Of a DNA stretch of 64,000 nt, positions 48,164 to 56,001 are shown piece after piece. Positions within the stretch are counted from its first letter, which is position 1. Each line of letters starts with the position of its first letter. A model generated the notes under the pieces. It saw nothing but the letters and a program-made list of their open reading frames with translations. It searched no databases and had not been told where the DNA came from. This DNA comes from an uncultured Desulfobacter sp. GTDB lineage: Bacteria > Desulfobacterota > Desulfobacteria > Desulfobacterales > Desulfobacteraceae. The position numbers and the translations under genes were made by a program. The stretch is taken from positions 3,968,001 through 4,032,000 of the forward strand of contig NZ_OY762229.1 of the NCBI RefSeq assembly GCF_963665355.1, written 5' to 3'.

Positions 48164-48859
48164 ATGAAACAACTAATTGTAATCTTAATGGTAATCCTTG
48201 TATCTGGAATTTATGGAACCGTACAGGCAACACCAATTTCATCAACCGATCTTTGGGATATCAGCAACGGGGTTGTAATTGATGATACGAGCGGGGTTTT
48301 GAATTACCGTTCTGACTTTAAGTCAGATATTCGAGATATGTTTGGCGGTTCCTATGCTGTAAGTGAAGCGACCAATTCATTATTCAAGGACTATATATCA
48401 CCCGGTATGACAGGCGGTTCCGTGCCTTCCGGTTATACACACTTTGTTGAATGGCATACAACGGCAGACGTTACCGTGAGAAGCTTTATCCTTCATGCCC
48501 AAAATGAAGGGATTTCCAGACGGGCCTTCAACAATTTTGAACTGTTCACTGGGGATGGGTCCGGCACGTGGTCTTCTGTTTATAATTCCGGCACAGTCAG
48601 TTATGACAGCTTTACCGAATTTGCAGTGAATCTTGCCGCACCTGTTGTTGCCCAATATTTCAAAATGGAATTTATTCAGGCCCCTTGGAGCGATCCAAGG
48701 GCAGTCGGGCCCAGAATCAGGGAATTGGACGGATTTGACACATTTTTAGATGGTTCAACCGGAAGTCCATCCCCTGTACCGGAACCTGCAACGCTTCTTC
48801 TTTTAGGTATAGGCTTACTGGGTCTTGCTGGGGGTACCAGAAAGAAAAAAAAACAATAA
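48164..48859 (+). CDS. PEP-CTERM exported protein
   Basis: The 231-residue protein has a signal peptide (MKQLIVILMVILVSGIYG) and ends in a PEP-CTERM sorting signal: VPEPATLLLLGIGLLGLAGG followed by a basic tail. The body is beta-rich and resembles a discoidin or carbohydrate-binding fold by eye (FVEWHTTADVTVRSFILHA), which is uncertain. PEP-CTERM proteins are processed by exosortase and usually go to the surface or extracellular matrix. The ATG at 48164 follows AGAGAGG. No exosortase is in the window. Confidence 0.9.
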   Translation: MKQLIVILMVILVSGIYGTVQATPISSTDLWDISNGVVIDDTSGVLNYRSDFKSDIRDMFGGSYAVSEATNSLFKDYISPGMTGGSVPSGYTHFVEWHTTADVTVRSFILHAQNEGISRRAFNNFELFTGDGSGTWSSVYNSGTVSYDSFTEFAVNLAAPVVAQYFKMEFIQAPWSDPRAVGPRIRELDGFDTFLDGSTGSPSPVPEPATLLLLGIGLLGLAGGTRKKKKQ

Positions 48860-48872
48860 ATGGAGACCAAAA

Positions 48873-48941
48873 ATGAAAACAAAACTATTGGCAGGATTGG
48901 CACTACCCCTATTCATTTTTATCGCAATCAATAAGGGATAG
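48873..48941 (+). pseudogene. Orphan signal peptide, truncated
   Basis: A 22-residue frame with only a signal-peptide-like sequence (MKTKLLAGLALPLFIFIAIN) and an immediate stop, starting 14 bases after the PEP-CTERM gene. It looks like the beginning of a second exported protein whose body was lost to later rearrangement. Confidence 0.45.
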
Positions 48942-49006
48942 GAAGACGCTTTTTGTCAAGCAAAGTATGAAGAACGTTTGACAAAGATGATTACGTTTGA
49001 AATATG

Positions 49007-49056
49007 GCCCCAGCCAGGCACGGCCACAGCATGTTGTGGCCGTGCCCGGCTGGGGC
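49007..49056. repeat. 22-bp inverted repeat, one mismatch
   Basis: Arms 49007-49028 and 49035-49056 pair at 21 of 22 positions around the loop GCATGT. The arms are very GC-rich compared with their surroundings. No T-run follows. The architecture (long stem, 6-base loop) resembles the palindrome at 13994-14049, though the sequence differs. Confidence 0.9.
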
Positions 49057-49099
49057 TTCGGCATCAAAAAGGCCGTTGAGATAAAAACAATCCCAGAGA

Positions 49100-49620
49100 G
49101 AGTACACTATAATCGACATTGAGCAATTGAATTTTAAAAAATTTGAATATACCCTCAAAATAACTCATGGTTACTCCAAAGATCACCGTCCTGATTTGAA
49201 ACAGGCTGTGCTGGAGCTGATGGTATCCCAAGATGGCGGCATTCCCATTTTATGTAAGTGCTGGGACGGTAATGCTTCGGACAATACCGTGTTCAAAGAA
49301 CGCAGCAGTGAACTTGTCCGTCAGTTCAAAGCGAGTGATCTCCCCCGTTACCTGATTATGGATTCAAAAGGATATACCGCATCTAATGCTTCCAACTTGA
49401 AAGATATCCCGTTTATCACCCGCATCCCGGGAACCCTTTCCATTGTGACGACAGCCATCGAACAGGCCCTAAAATGGGATCAGTGGGTGGAGATTAACGA
49501 TGATTATCAGTACCAGACGTTGGAGTTAGGACATTATGGAATTGATCAACGTTGGTTGATCATTCGATCCAAAGGGGCTCAGGAGCGCGCTGAAAAGCAG
49601 GACATGAAACCGCGAACGGC
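49100..49620 (+). pseudogene. IS1634-like transposase fragment
   Basis: The frame carries the central DDE part of an IS1634/IS4-type transposase: ITHGYSKDHRPDLKQAVLEL, WDGNASDNTVFKER, PRYLIMDSKGYTASNASNL and LGHYGIDQRWLIIRS. It contains at most about 170 of the expected 500 or more residues and lacks the N-terminal and C-terminal ends. It stops where sequence of another broken gene begins at about 49621. Confidence 0.8.
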
Positions 49621-49641
49621 GTGCTTCCACTTGAATGGGCA

Positions 49642-50148
49642 ATGATATTCAGGTATGAGCACGGTCCCCTGGATTGTGAGGCTGTAGCCGTTGACGGGAC
49701 AAACCACAAAATTTACCTGCTGAGCAAGCGCAAAGCCGTACCCGTTTCATATGAACTGCCCCTGGACATGCCTTGCAAAAAATCAGTGTATACGGCCGTG
49801 ACTGTGGCTGAAATCAGAACCATCCCCGGCGTACCCCCAAAAGACCAAAAGCGAACCGATGGAAGCTTTCGGTACCGGCCCACTGCCATGGATATCAGTG
49901 CCGACGGAAACACCCTTTACATTCTGACCTATACGCACGCCTATGTTTATTCACGGACCCCGGGGGGAAACCTGGGACTCGGCATTTTCAAATTCACCGC
50001 TGCAAATCACTCTGCCGTCTACCTCCAAGACCCTGGCCCAGCGTGAAGCATTGGGGCTTGACCGGACCGGTGGAAACATTTTTATTACATCGGAAATGCT
50101 CCCTGCCCCCATCTATGTGGTTGAGCCTATATCCCGGGCAGCACACTG
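49642..50148 (+). pseudogene. Broken beta-propeller-like protein
   Basis: A fragment reads as repeated four-strand blades (CEAVAVDGTNHKIYLLSKRK; YRPTAMDISADGNTLYILTY). It changes frame near 49980 and ends with GGNIFITSEMLPAPIYVVEP before a stop. There is no signal peptide or start region; the frame begins directly at the IS1634 remnant. The parent was probably an exported propeller protein of unknown activity. Both the 5' truncation and the frameshift mark it as non-functional. Confidence 0.55.
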
Positions 50149-50176
50149 ATCAGACGGATAACGCCCCACCGACCGC

Positions 50177-51436
50177 TCAATGAATAAAGAACAGGTTGCA
50201 TACTGTGGAGGCAGCGGCCCACATCACTGCGGCGTAAAGCCAATTGTTCCGGAGAATCACTTTGGGCGACACCTGATACCGGCCGACCAAGGCCAGTCCG
50301 ACGCCGGACAAGGGACTGCAGGCTGTTGATATGGCCCAGCAGCTGAGAAATAAAAAGCCCAGTTGAGAAGGGTGCGGGTTGAGCGGAAGAAGCAACGGGC
50401 CGGCAATGGAAATGCTGACAACCGGATGAACGCCGGCGATTCCGATGACGATCATCACGGACAGGATCACAGACATCAGTCCGGGAGTCAAAACGGAACC
50501 CTCAAGGCTGAACAACGCAGGGTAGACCCGAATCATTGATTTGATGCCTGCCGAAAAAACGCCGGCAGCAAGAAACAGGGCAAACTGACTGCTCACCGAT
50601 AAAAGTTTCATGTGGATAAAATCACGCAGTGCAGTCGTCCTCGGCCGGAATTTCATGAACATAACGGCACCCATGGGCGCAATCAGACAAATAATGGTAA
50701 GAATGTTGATGTCTGGTTGCAAATAATGAACACCGAGCACGACTGAAGCAAGAAACGTAGGCACGATCATGGTTTCAACCCTGAAGGGATATCCGGAAAA
50801 AAGTTCTTTTTTGAAAAAACTCACTTCAACGATTGAATAGCCGACGGCAAGAAGACTCATCATCGCACCGGGGATCAGAGTTTGGTGCCATGACATTCCC
50901 GGGGCATAGGTGAGGGCGACACCCGTGGCAACAAAGAAGGGAGACCACCATGCAGCCGAACAAAATGAGCGGGCAAGGACGGAAGCCTGATTTTTGGTCA
51001 AGATGCCGTTTTTACTGAGACGGTCTCCGAAAACAAACAGCACCGACAGATTGATGACCGCGCCGAGCAGATGGGTGCTGAACGCTGTGACGGCGAGTGC
51101 CCGCTTACCCTGGGGCAGCGGCCGGTTTTCGATGCCGGTATTTGTCAGTGCAAGAAAAGAGACTGCAACAAACATTGCCAGCAGCGGCAGGTTGGTGGTA
51201 AAAATTTTTTGCCAGCCGATAAATACGCCCTGGAATGCCGCAAAGGCAATGAGGAGGACGCCGGTTATCAACAGCAGCAACGCCTGGTTGCGTGCGCCCT
51301 TGCCTAACGCAGGCCACATCAGAACCGGCACAAGCCACCCGAGTAGTGTTGCCGGACCCAAAATGGTGGGCACAGGAATACTTATAAGATACAGAACAAG
51401 GGTTCCAACAATGACCCATCCAATATATTTTTTCAT
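50177..51436 (-). CDS. Polytopic membrane transporter, unknown substrate
   Basis: The 419-residue protein has about eleven or twelve hydrophobic helices. Conserved-looking polar breaks occur in HPVVSISIAGPLLLPLNPHP and CWAISTACSPLSGVGLAL, with the repeat-like architecture of ion or organic-acid transporters. I could not assign a family firmly. A truncated copy lies at 46866-47377. The ATG lacks a strong ribosome site. It follows the Cys-rich small gene on the same strand after about 150 bases, so it could lie at the 3' end of the mycofactocin-linked cluster. Confidence 0.7.
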   Translation of the reverse strand: MKKYIGWVIVGTLVLYLISIPVPTILGPATLLGWLVPVLMWPALGKGARNQALLLLITGVLLIAFAAFQGVFIGWQKIFTTNLPLLAMFVAVSFLALTNTGIENRPLPQGKRALAVTAFSTHLLGAVINLSVLFVFGDRLSKNGILTKNQASVLARSFCSAAWWSPFFVATGVALTYAPGMSWHQTLIPGAMMSLLAVGYSIVEVSFFKKELFSGYPFRVETMIVPTFLASVVLGVHYLQPDINILTIICLIAPMGAVMFMKFRPRTTALRDFIHMKLLSVSSQFALFLAAGVFSAGIKSMIRVYPALFSLEGSVLTPGLMSVILSVMIVIGIAGVHPVVSISIAGPLLLPLNPHPSQLGFLFLSCWAISTACSPLSGVGLALVGRYQVSPKVILRNNWLYAAVMWAAASTVCNLFFIH

Positions 51437-51590
51437 TTTAGGTGAAGCTGAAAGGCGGTTCAGGGTATCCCCGGACTGAGGGTGTCCGACTTGACTGCTT
51501 TTTTTAGTGTCCGGAGATTTCGGTTTTTTTACAACAGTCGCGGGCTGACCTGGTTGTTCACCATGGTTCAGCCCATATCAAAGCATAACG

Positions 51591-51752
51591 CTATTCGTTC
51601 TTACCTTTGTTCTGTTTTGTTTCATCCGTGTTACAGGCACAAGGATGCCCGCCGTCTTTCCCATGGCATTGTTCTATTTGTTCGGATGTACAATTTTCAG
51701 GTTTGTCTTTGAGTTTTTGAGGCTCCATACATTTGCAGTTACAGTTACACAT
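51591..51752 (-). CDS. 53-residue cysteine-rich (metallothionein-like) protein
   Basis: The frame from ATG 51752 to TAG 51591 has a textbook AAAGGAG ribosome site. The protein contains eight cysteines in 53 residues: four alternate at the N-terminus (MCNCNCKCMEP), and four more are spread later, with CAC and two His near the end (QCHGKDGGHPCAC). The rest is Lys/Glu/Gln-rich. This is the pattern of a metal-binding peptide resembling a metallothionein, but it matches no known family by eye. It lies 101 bases after the aldehyde dehydrogenase gene. An imperfect hairpin at 51542-51574 may end its transcript. Confidence 0.7.
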   Translation of the reverse strand: MCNCNCKCMEPQKLKDKPENCTSEQIEQCHGKDGGHPCACNTDETKQNKGKNE

Positions 51753-51853
51753 TTAATTCTCCTTTCCGTAAACGATGGATGATATAGATGTCGTATCCTG
51801 TTCATATGACGTTCAATGTACTATATTGATATCTTCAATATGCTGCAACAGAT

Positions 51854-53278
51854 TTATTTTTTAGCAGGTTTTGCAACACTGACCACCTGAATGGTGGTGT
51901 AGGCCTTCAAGCCTTCCACGCCGAATTCAGTGCCGATACCGGAAAGCTTGACGCCGCCGAAGGGAGCCAGGGGATGTACCTTGCCATGGGCGTTGATCCA
52001 AACGGTACCTGCTTCCAGGCGCTGGGCCACCGCTTTTGCCTGTTGTACGTCATTGCCCCAGGCCGAGCCGCCCAAACCCACATCCACGGCGTTGGCCCGG
52101 GCAACGGCCTCATCAATGGTGGAATATTTAAGGATGGGCAGCGCCGTACCAAACTGCTCCTCCTTGACCAGATCCATATCATCAGTGACATCAGCCACCA
52201 GGGTCAGGGGATAAAAATATCCCTTGCCCGGCATGGGCTCTCCGCCGCATAGCACGCGAGCCCCTTTGTCCCTGGCATCATCCACATATTGCCTGATGAG
52301 ATTAAACTGGGCGGCATTGGCCAGAGGACCGATCAAATTAGCCTCATTCATGCCGTCACCCACAGGAATTTTGCTCACATAGTCGGCAAATTTTCGGCAC
52401 ACATCTTCATATTGATCCTCATGGACAAAGAGGCGCTTGAGACAGGCACAGGTCTGGCCCGCGTTGATAAAACACCCCCAGAACAGAGGTTCAAGCAACG
52501 GCTCAATATCGGTTCCGGGCAGGATGATACCGGCGTCATTGCCGCCCAATTCAAGAGTCAGAGTCTTCAGGGTGGTAGCCGCCCGCTGCATAATCGTCTG
52601 ACCGACCTCAACGGAGCCGGTAAATACCATTTTATCAATTCCCTTATGGGCGGACATGGCATTGCCGATCTCGGAGCTGCCGGCCACAACATTGAGAACG
52701 CCGGGGGGCAGAATGTCATTAATCAATTCAACCATGCGTAATGTTGAAAGCGGGGTATAGGATGCGGGTTTGATAACAACCGTACAGCCCACACGCAGGG
52801 CCGGCATGATATGCCAGACGGCAATCAACAAAGGCCAGTTCCAGGGGGTGATGGACCCCACAACGCCCACGGGTTTCCGGGTCAGTTCAATGGTGTCTTC
52901 CGGATTGTCGTCAATGAGCTCATTTTCAAGTTTCAGCGATGCCGTCACCTGGGTCCAGGCCATACAGCCCCCCACTTCAAAATTGGCTCCGGGGCCGGAT
53001 TGGGTCTTTCCCTGTTCAAGGGTGATCAACCGGGAGAGTTCCGGCATATTTTTTTCTATAATTCCTGCAATCTGCAGGAGGTATTCAACCCGTTTTTCAT
53101 CGGCCAGTGCCGACCAGGCGGGCAAGGCGTTTCGGGCAGCCGCAACCGCCTGATCCAGCTGCTCGACAGTGGCCCTGGGGCAGACGGCAAACACCTCGCC
53201 CGTTGCCGGATTGATTACATCAAATGTCTCCCGGGTGACAACTTTTTCACCATTTATTACCAAAGCATACTCTGTCAT
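51854..53278 (-). CDS. NAD(P)-dependent aldehyde dehydrogenase
   Basis: The 474-residue ALDH-superfamily enzyme has GSITPWNWPL and FTGSVEVGQTIM for cofactor binding, general base Glu in LELGGND, the catalytic Cys in NAGQTCACLKR and the C-terminal PFGGVKLSGIGTEFG. It should oxidise the aldehyde made by the alcohol dehydrogenases encoded upstream to the acid. Substrate specificity cannot be told. AAGGAACC precedes the ATG, and the gene follows mftF after 69 bases on the same strand. Confidence 0.92.
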   Translation of the reverse strand: MTEYALVINGEKVVTRETFDVINPATGEVFAVCPRATVEQLDQAVAAARNALPAWSALADEKRVEYLLQIAGIIEKNMPELSRLITLEQGKTQSGPGANFEVGGCMAWTQVTASLKLENELIDDNPEDTIELTRKPVGVVGSITPWNWPLLIAVWHIMPALRVGCTVVIKPASYTPLSTLRMVELINDILPPGVLNVVAGSSEIGNAMSAHKGIDKMVFTGSVEVGQTIMQRAATTLKTLTLELGGNDAGIILPGTDIEPLLEPLFWGCFINAGQTCACLKRLFVHEDQYEDVCRKFADYVSKIPVGDGMNEANLIGPLANAAQFNLIRQYVDDARDKGARVLCGGEPMPGKGYFYPLTLVADVTDDMDLVKEEQFGTALPILKYSTIDEAVARANAVDVGLGGSAWGNDVQQAKAVAQRLEAGTVWINAHGKVHPLAPFGGVKLSGIGTEFGVEGLKAYTTIQVVSVAKPAKK

Positions 53279-53347
53279 CGTGGTTCCTTTCGCTTGCGTT
53301 TATGGTTCATATTTCATTTATTCCAAATTTATACGGTGTCCACCATG

Positions 53348-54784
53348 CTAAACAGGTTCAGCCATATGACGGCGCAGCTCCACAACATAACTGCGAAAAT
53401 TCATCCCCTTCACACATCCCCGGAACACCCCCAGGCCATAGGAAATTTGTTCCAAGATATAGAAAAATAAAAAAGAGAGAAAGGGTAGCTGCACTTTTTT
53501 TACCCTGAAATCAACCATCACCGCGCAGCCGAGCATGAGCAGCAGCACGGGTATAAAGAGCGGTTGTAATATCGCAATAACAATCATCATAATTAAATAA
53601 TATCTTACCAGATGAAAGCTAAGATAGTACCACAGGCTGACCAAAGTTCGAAGCCGTGCCCGCATCAGCTGAAAAAGGCCTAAATTCACCCCCATTTTTT
53701 TTGTTTTATTTTTGAGCCCCCGGCTCTCCATAACGATCATGATACCTGCGAGCAGCACACCGGCGAAACCGGTCCAGGGAATGCTCAGGAAAACGAGCAG
53801 CAAGCCTGCAAGCAGCGGCGGCACCACCATCTGCTTTTTCCGATTGGGGTGCAGGCGCTGAAGCACCTCTTCTGATGTGCCGTAAAAAAAACGCCGGGAC
53901 ATGAAAGCGCCCAATTGATTTCGATGCTGGTGAAAAACGGTTCCCCCGGGCATATAAGCGATGCGCCGGCCGTTATCCCGCATACGCCAGCACAGGTCCA
54001 CATCCTCTCCCACCTGCATTGTCGGCGCAAACCCGTTCAGATCCAGGAAAGCGTCTTTCTTGACCAGCAGGTTGCAGCTGGGAAGATAGAAGGTATCCGC
54101 TCCTTTTCCTGCCAGGCGAGGGTGTTCACCAAGGCAAAGACTGGACATGACATCCTCGTACCGGTCAAGGGCTGAAGCCTGGGAGATCCCGGCAACTTTT
54201 CCGCCGACGGCGGCAAGGGTTGAGTCATCAAAAAAGGGAACAAGTTGTCTGAGCCATTCTTTAGAGGCAGTGCAGTCTGAGTCGATGAACGCAAGAATTT
54301 CACCTTTGGCTGCAGCTGCGCCGCAGTTCCTGGCTGCCGCCGGTCCTGCGCCCTCTGCACCGGAGGTGACAACCTTGGCTCCCCATTTCTTTGCATATCC
54401 GGCGCTGTTATCTCTACTGCCGTCATCCACGACGATCACTTCCAGTCGTTCTGTGGGGTAGTCCAATGCGGATAGCGATCCAAGACATCGCCCAAGCTCG
54501 TTTTCCCTGTCCCGTACGGGTATTATGACGCTGACAAAAGGGTATCGTTGCGGCGCTTCGGGGACCGTTTGCACCTGTTCTAAAAAACCCCGGGACACCA
54601 GTTGGTCAAACAGGACGGAGTTCTCAGGGATGTTCGCCACAGGCCCGCCGTCCCGCACTGCTTTGAGCAATCTTGCGCACGCCTGGTTGACTCGCAGGAC
54701 GCAAAGGGGAATCTGTTTTAGGATAACGGCGCCATCGTTCTGTTCGATCAACGTCACCTGGGCTGCAAAACGATAGGTCATCAT
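53348..54784 (-). CDS. mftF: Mycofactocin-system glycosyltransferase MftF
   Basis: Of 478 residues, the first 75 or so resemble a PqqD/RRE-like winged-helix domain (VNQACARLLKAV, then LFDQLVSRGFLEQV). From about 78 a GT-A family 2 domain follows: VSVIIPVRDRENELGRCLGS, VIVVDDGSRDNS, FIDSDCTASKEW (DxD-type metal site) and VGEDVDLCWRMRD. The C-terminal third has several membrane helices. In mycobacteria MftF adds glucose units to the mycofactocin core. The RRE-like N-terminus plus the location in an mft operon supports the name. It starts six bases after etfB. Confidence 0.85.
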   Translation of the reverse strand: MMTYRFAAQVTLIEQNDGAVILKQIPLCVLRVNQACARLLKAVRDGGPVANIPENSVLFDQLVSRGFLEQVQTVPEAPQRYPFVSVIIPVRDRENELGRCLGSLSALDYPTERLEVIVVDDGSRDNSAGYAKKWGAKVVTSGAEGAGPAAARNCGAAAAKGEILAFIDSDCTASKEWLRQLVPFFDDSTLAAVGGKVAGISQASALDRYEDVMSSLCLGEHPRLAGKGADTFYLPSCNLLVKKDAFLDLNGFAPTMQVGEDVDLCWRMRDNGRRIAYMPGGTVFHQHRNQLGAFMSRRFFYGTSEEVLQRLHPNRKKQMVVPPLLAGLLLVFLSIPWTGFAGVLLAGIMIVMESRGLKNKTKKMGVNLGLFQLMRARLRTLVSLWYYLSFHLVRYYLIMMIVIAILQPLFIPVLLLMLGCAVMVDFRVKKVQLPFLSFLFFYILEQISYGLGVFRGCVKGMNFRSYVVELRRHMAEPV

Positions 54785-54790
54785 CGTTTT

Positions 54791-55672
54791 CTAAGGCAGC
54801 AGCCCAACCTTGCCGAACAGGGCCAGCAGGGCATCGGCGGTTTCGTCCGAAGATAGATGGTGAACCTCTCCCAGTCGTGCCGTGACGCCTCCGGCAAGAA
54901 GAGATAAAATTCTTTCAAAAGCCGGTAGGTTATGATCCGGAGTGACAACGCGCACAGGGTCAGGCCGGGGTGTGCCGTAGCCGGCCAACCTCGTAGTCGT
55001 CCCGGCCTGGGAGGCATTCATAAACTTAAGTCCCAGCTCCGCTCTTCCCCACACTTCAATGTGCGCATCAACCGCCTGCACCAGCGCGTCGATACTCGGG
55101 TACCGCGCTTCCTCCCTGCCGGTAAACGTCAAAGCCGCGGGTAGAGGCGTCTTCACGAGTTGTCCGGCACCGTGATCCGTTGTTTTCAAAGTCTGTACGC
55201 CACCATCCTGCACCGTAGCGGTGACAACATTTTGTACGCAGGGAATACCCGATCTTGCGGCTGCAAGGGGAAACAGCGGATCAAAACCACGATCTTCCAT
55301 CACATTGCCGGTGCAGATCAACGCGGGAGAAAGGATATCAAAGGCACGACTCAATACACGCGACAGCCCGGCATCATCATAGCCGCCAAGAGAGCGATCT
55401 CGTATGCGAACCGCACGTTCCGCCCCCATGGACAGACCCGTGCCCAGATGCGCATCCACGCTTTTCGACCCAATGGCCAGAACAGTCAGGAGCCCCCCAT
55501 GTTTCTCCCTAAGCTGCAACGCTTTTTCCAATGCGCCAAGATCACTTGGGTTGAGCATGGTACGCACGTCCCGGGCATTGATTGCATGCCCCCCGTTTTT
55601 TATGCAGGCCGGCGGACGCGGGTCACGACACTGTCGCAGCAGTACGACAATATTGAGTTCATCATTTGCCAT
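54791..55672 (-). CDS. etfB: Electron-transfer flavoprotein beta subunit (FixA-like)
   Basis: The 293-residue protein has the ETF-beta order: an N-terminal strand (LNIVVLLRQCRDPRPP), the conserved NPSDLGALEKALQLRE segment, VLAIGSKSVD and a nucleotide-binding loop around ALICTGNVMEDRGFDPLFPL. The last segment (ARLGEVHHL) departs from classical ETF-beta, so it belongs to a divergent ETF branch. With EtfA it carries electrons from a flavin dehydrogenase to the FixC/FixX quinone reductase. Whether it binds AMP or a second FAD, as in bifurcating Etfs, cannot be judged. Confidence 0.85.
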   Translation of the reverse strand: MANDELNIVVLLRQCRDPRPPACIKNGGHAINARDVRTMLNPSDLGALEKALQLREKHGGLLTVLAIGSKSVDAHLGTGLSMGAERAVRIRDRSLGGYDDAGLSRVLSRAFDILSPALICTGNVMEDRGFDPLFPLAAARSGIPCVQNVVTATVQDGGVQTLKTTDHGAGQLVKTPLPAALTFTGREEARYPSIDALVQAVDAHIEVWGRAELGLKFMNASQAGTTTRLAGYGTPRPDPVRVVTPDHNLPAFERILSLLAGGVTARLGEVHHLSSDETADALLALFGKVGLLP

Positions 55673-55722
55673 CTTTGTTCTTTTTATTCCTCAAAGCAAA
55701 GGGTACACATATAATAAGGATG

Positions 55723-56001
55723 TCAGGTCATTCTGTAGGATACACCAAAACCACCCCGGGGATACCGCCATCGGATAAAGGCTTTGTTCTCACACACAAT
55801 GTAACATGTACCGCATTCCAAACAGGCGTCATAGACAAAACTAAGCCGTTGATCGCTTTGGGACCAGCTGTAGCATCCGGCCGGGCAGGCCGTGGTGCAG
55901 GCGCGGTTGGTGCAAGCCGCACACACGTTTTGATCGACAATGATATGGGGCTCGCGATCAATGGTGAAGCTGGTATAATCTAAAATTTCATCAATATTCA
56001 T
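55723..56001 (-). CDS. fixX: FixX-like ferredoxin
   Basis: This 92-residue ferredoxin-like protein has cysteines arranged as CAACTNRACTTACPAGCYSW and CLECGTCYIVC, enough for one [4Fe-4S] cluster and remnants of a second. The end (WRYPRGGFGVSYR) is typical of FixX. It works with FixC as the iron-sulfur part of ETF:quinone oxidoreductase. Its ATG overlaps the fixC stop by four bases. Confidence 0.92.
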   Translation of the reverse strand: MNIDEILDYTSFTIDREPHIIVDQNVCAACTNRACTTACPAGCYSWSQSDQRLSFVYDACLECGTCYIVCENKAFIRWRYPRGGFGVSYRMT

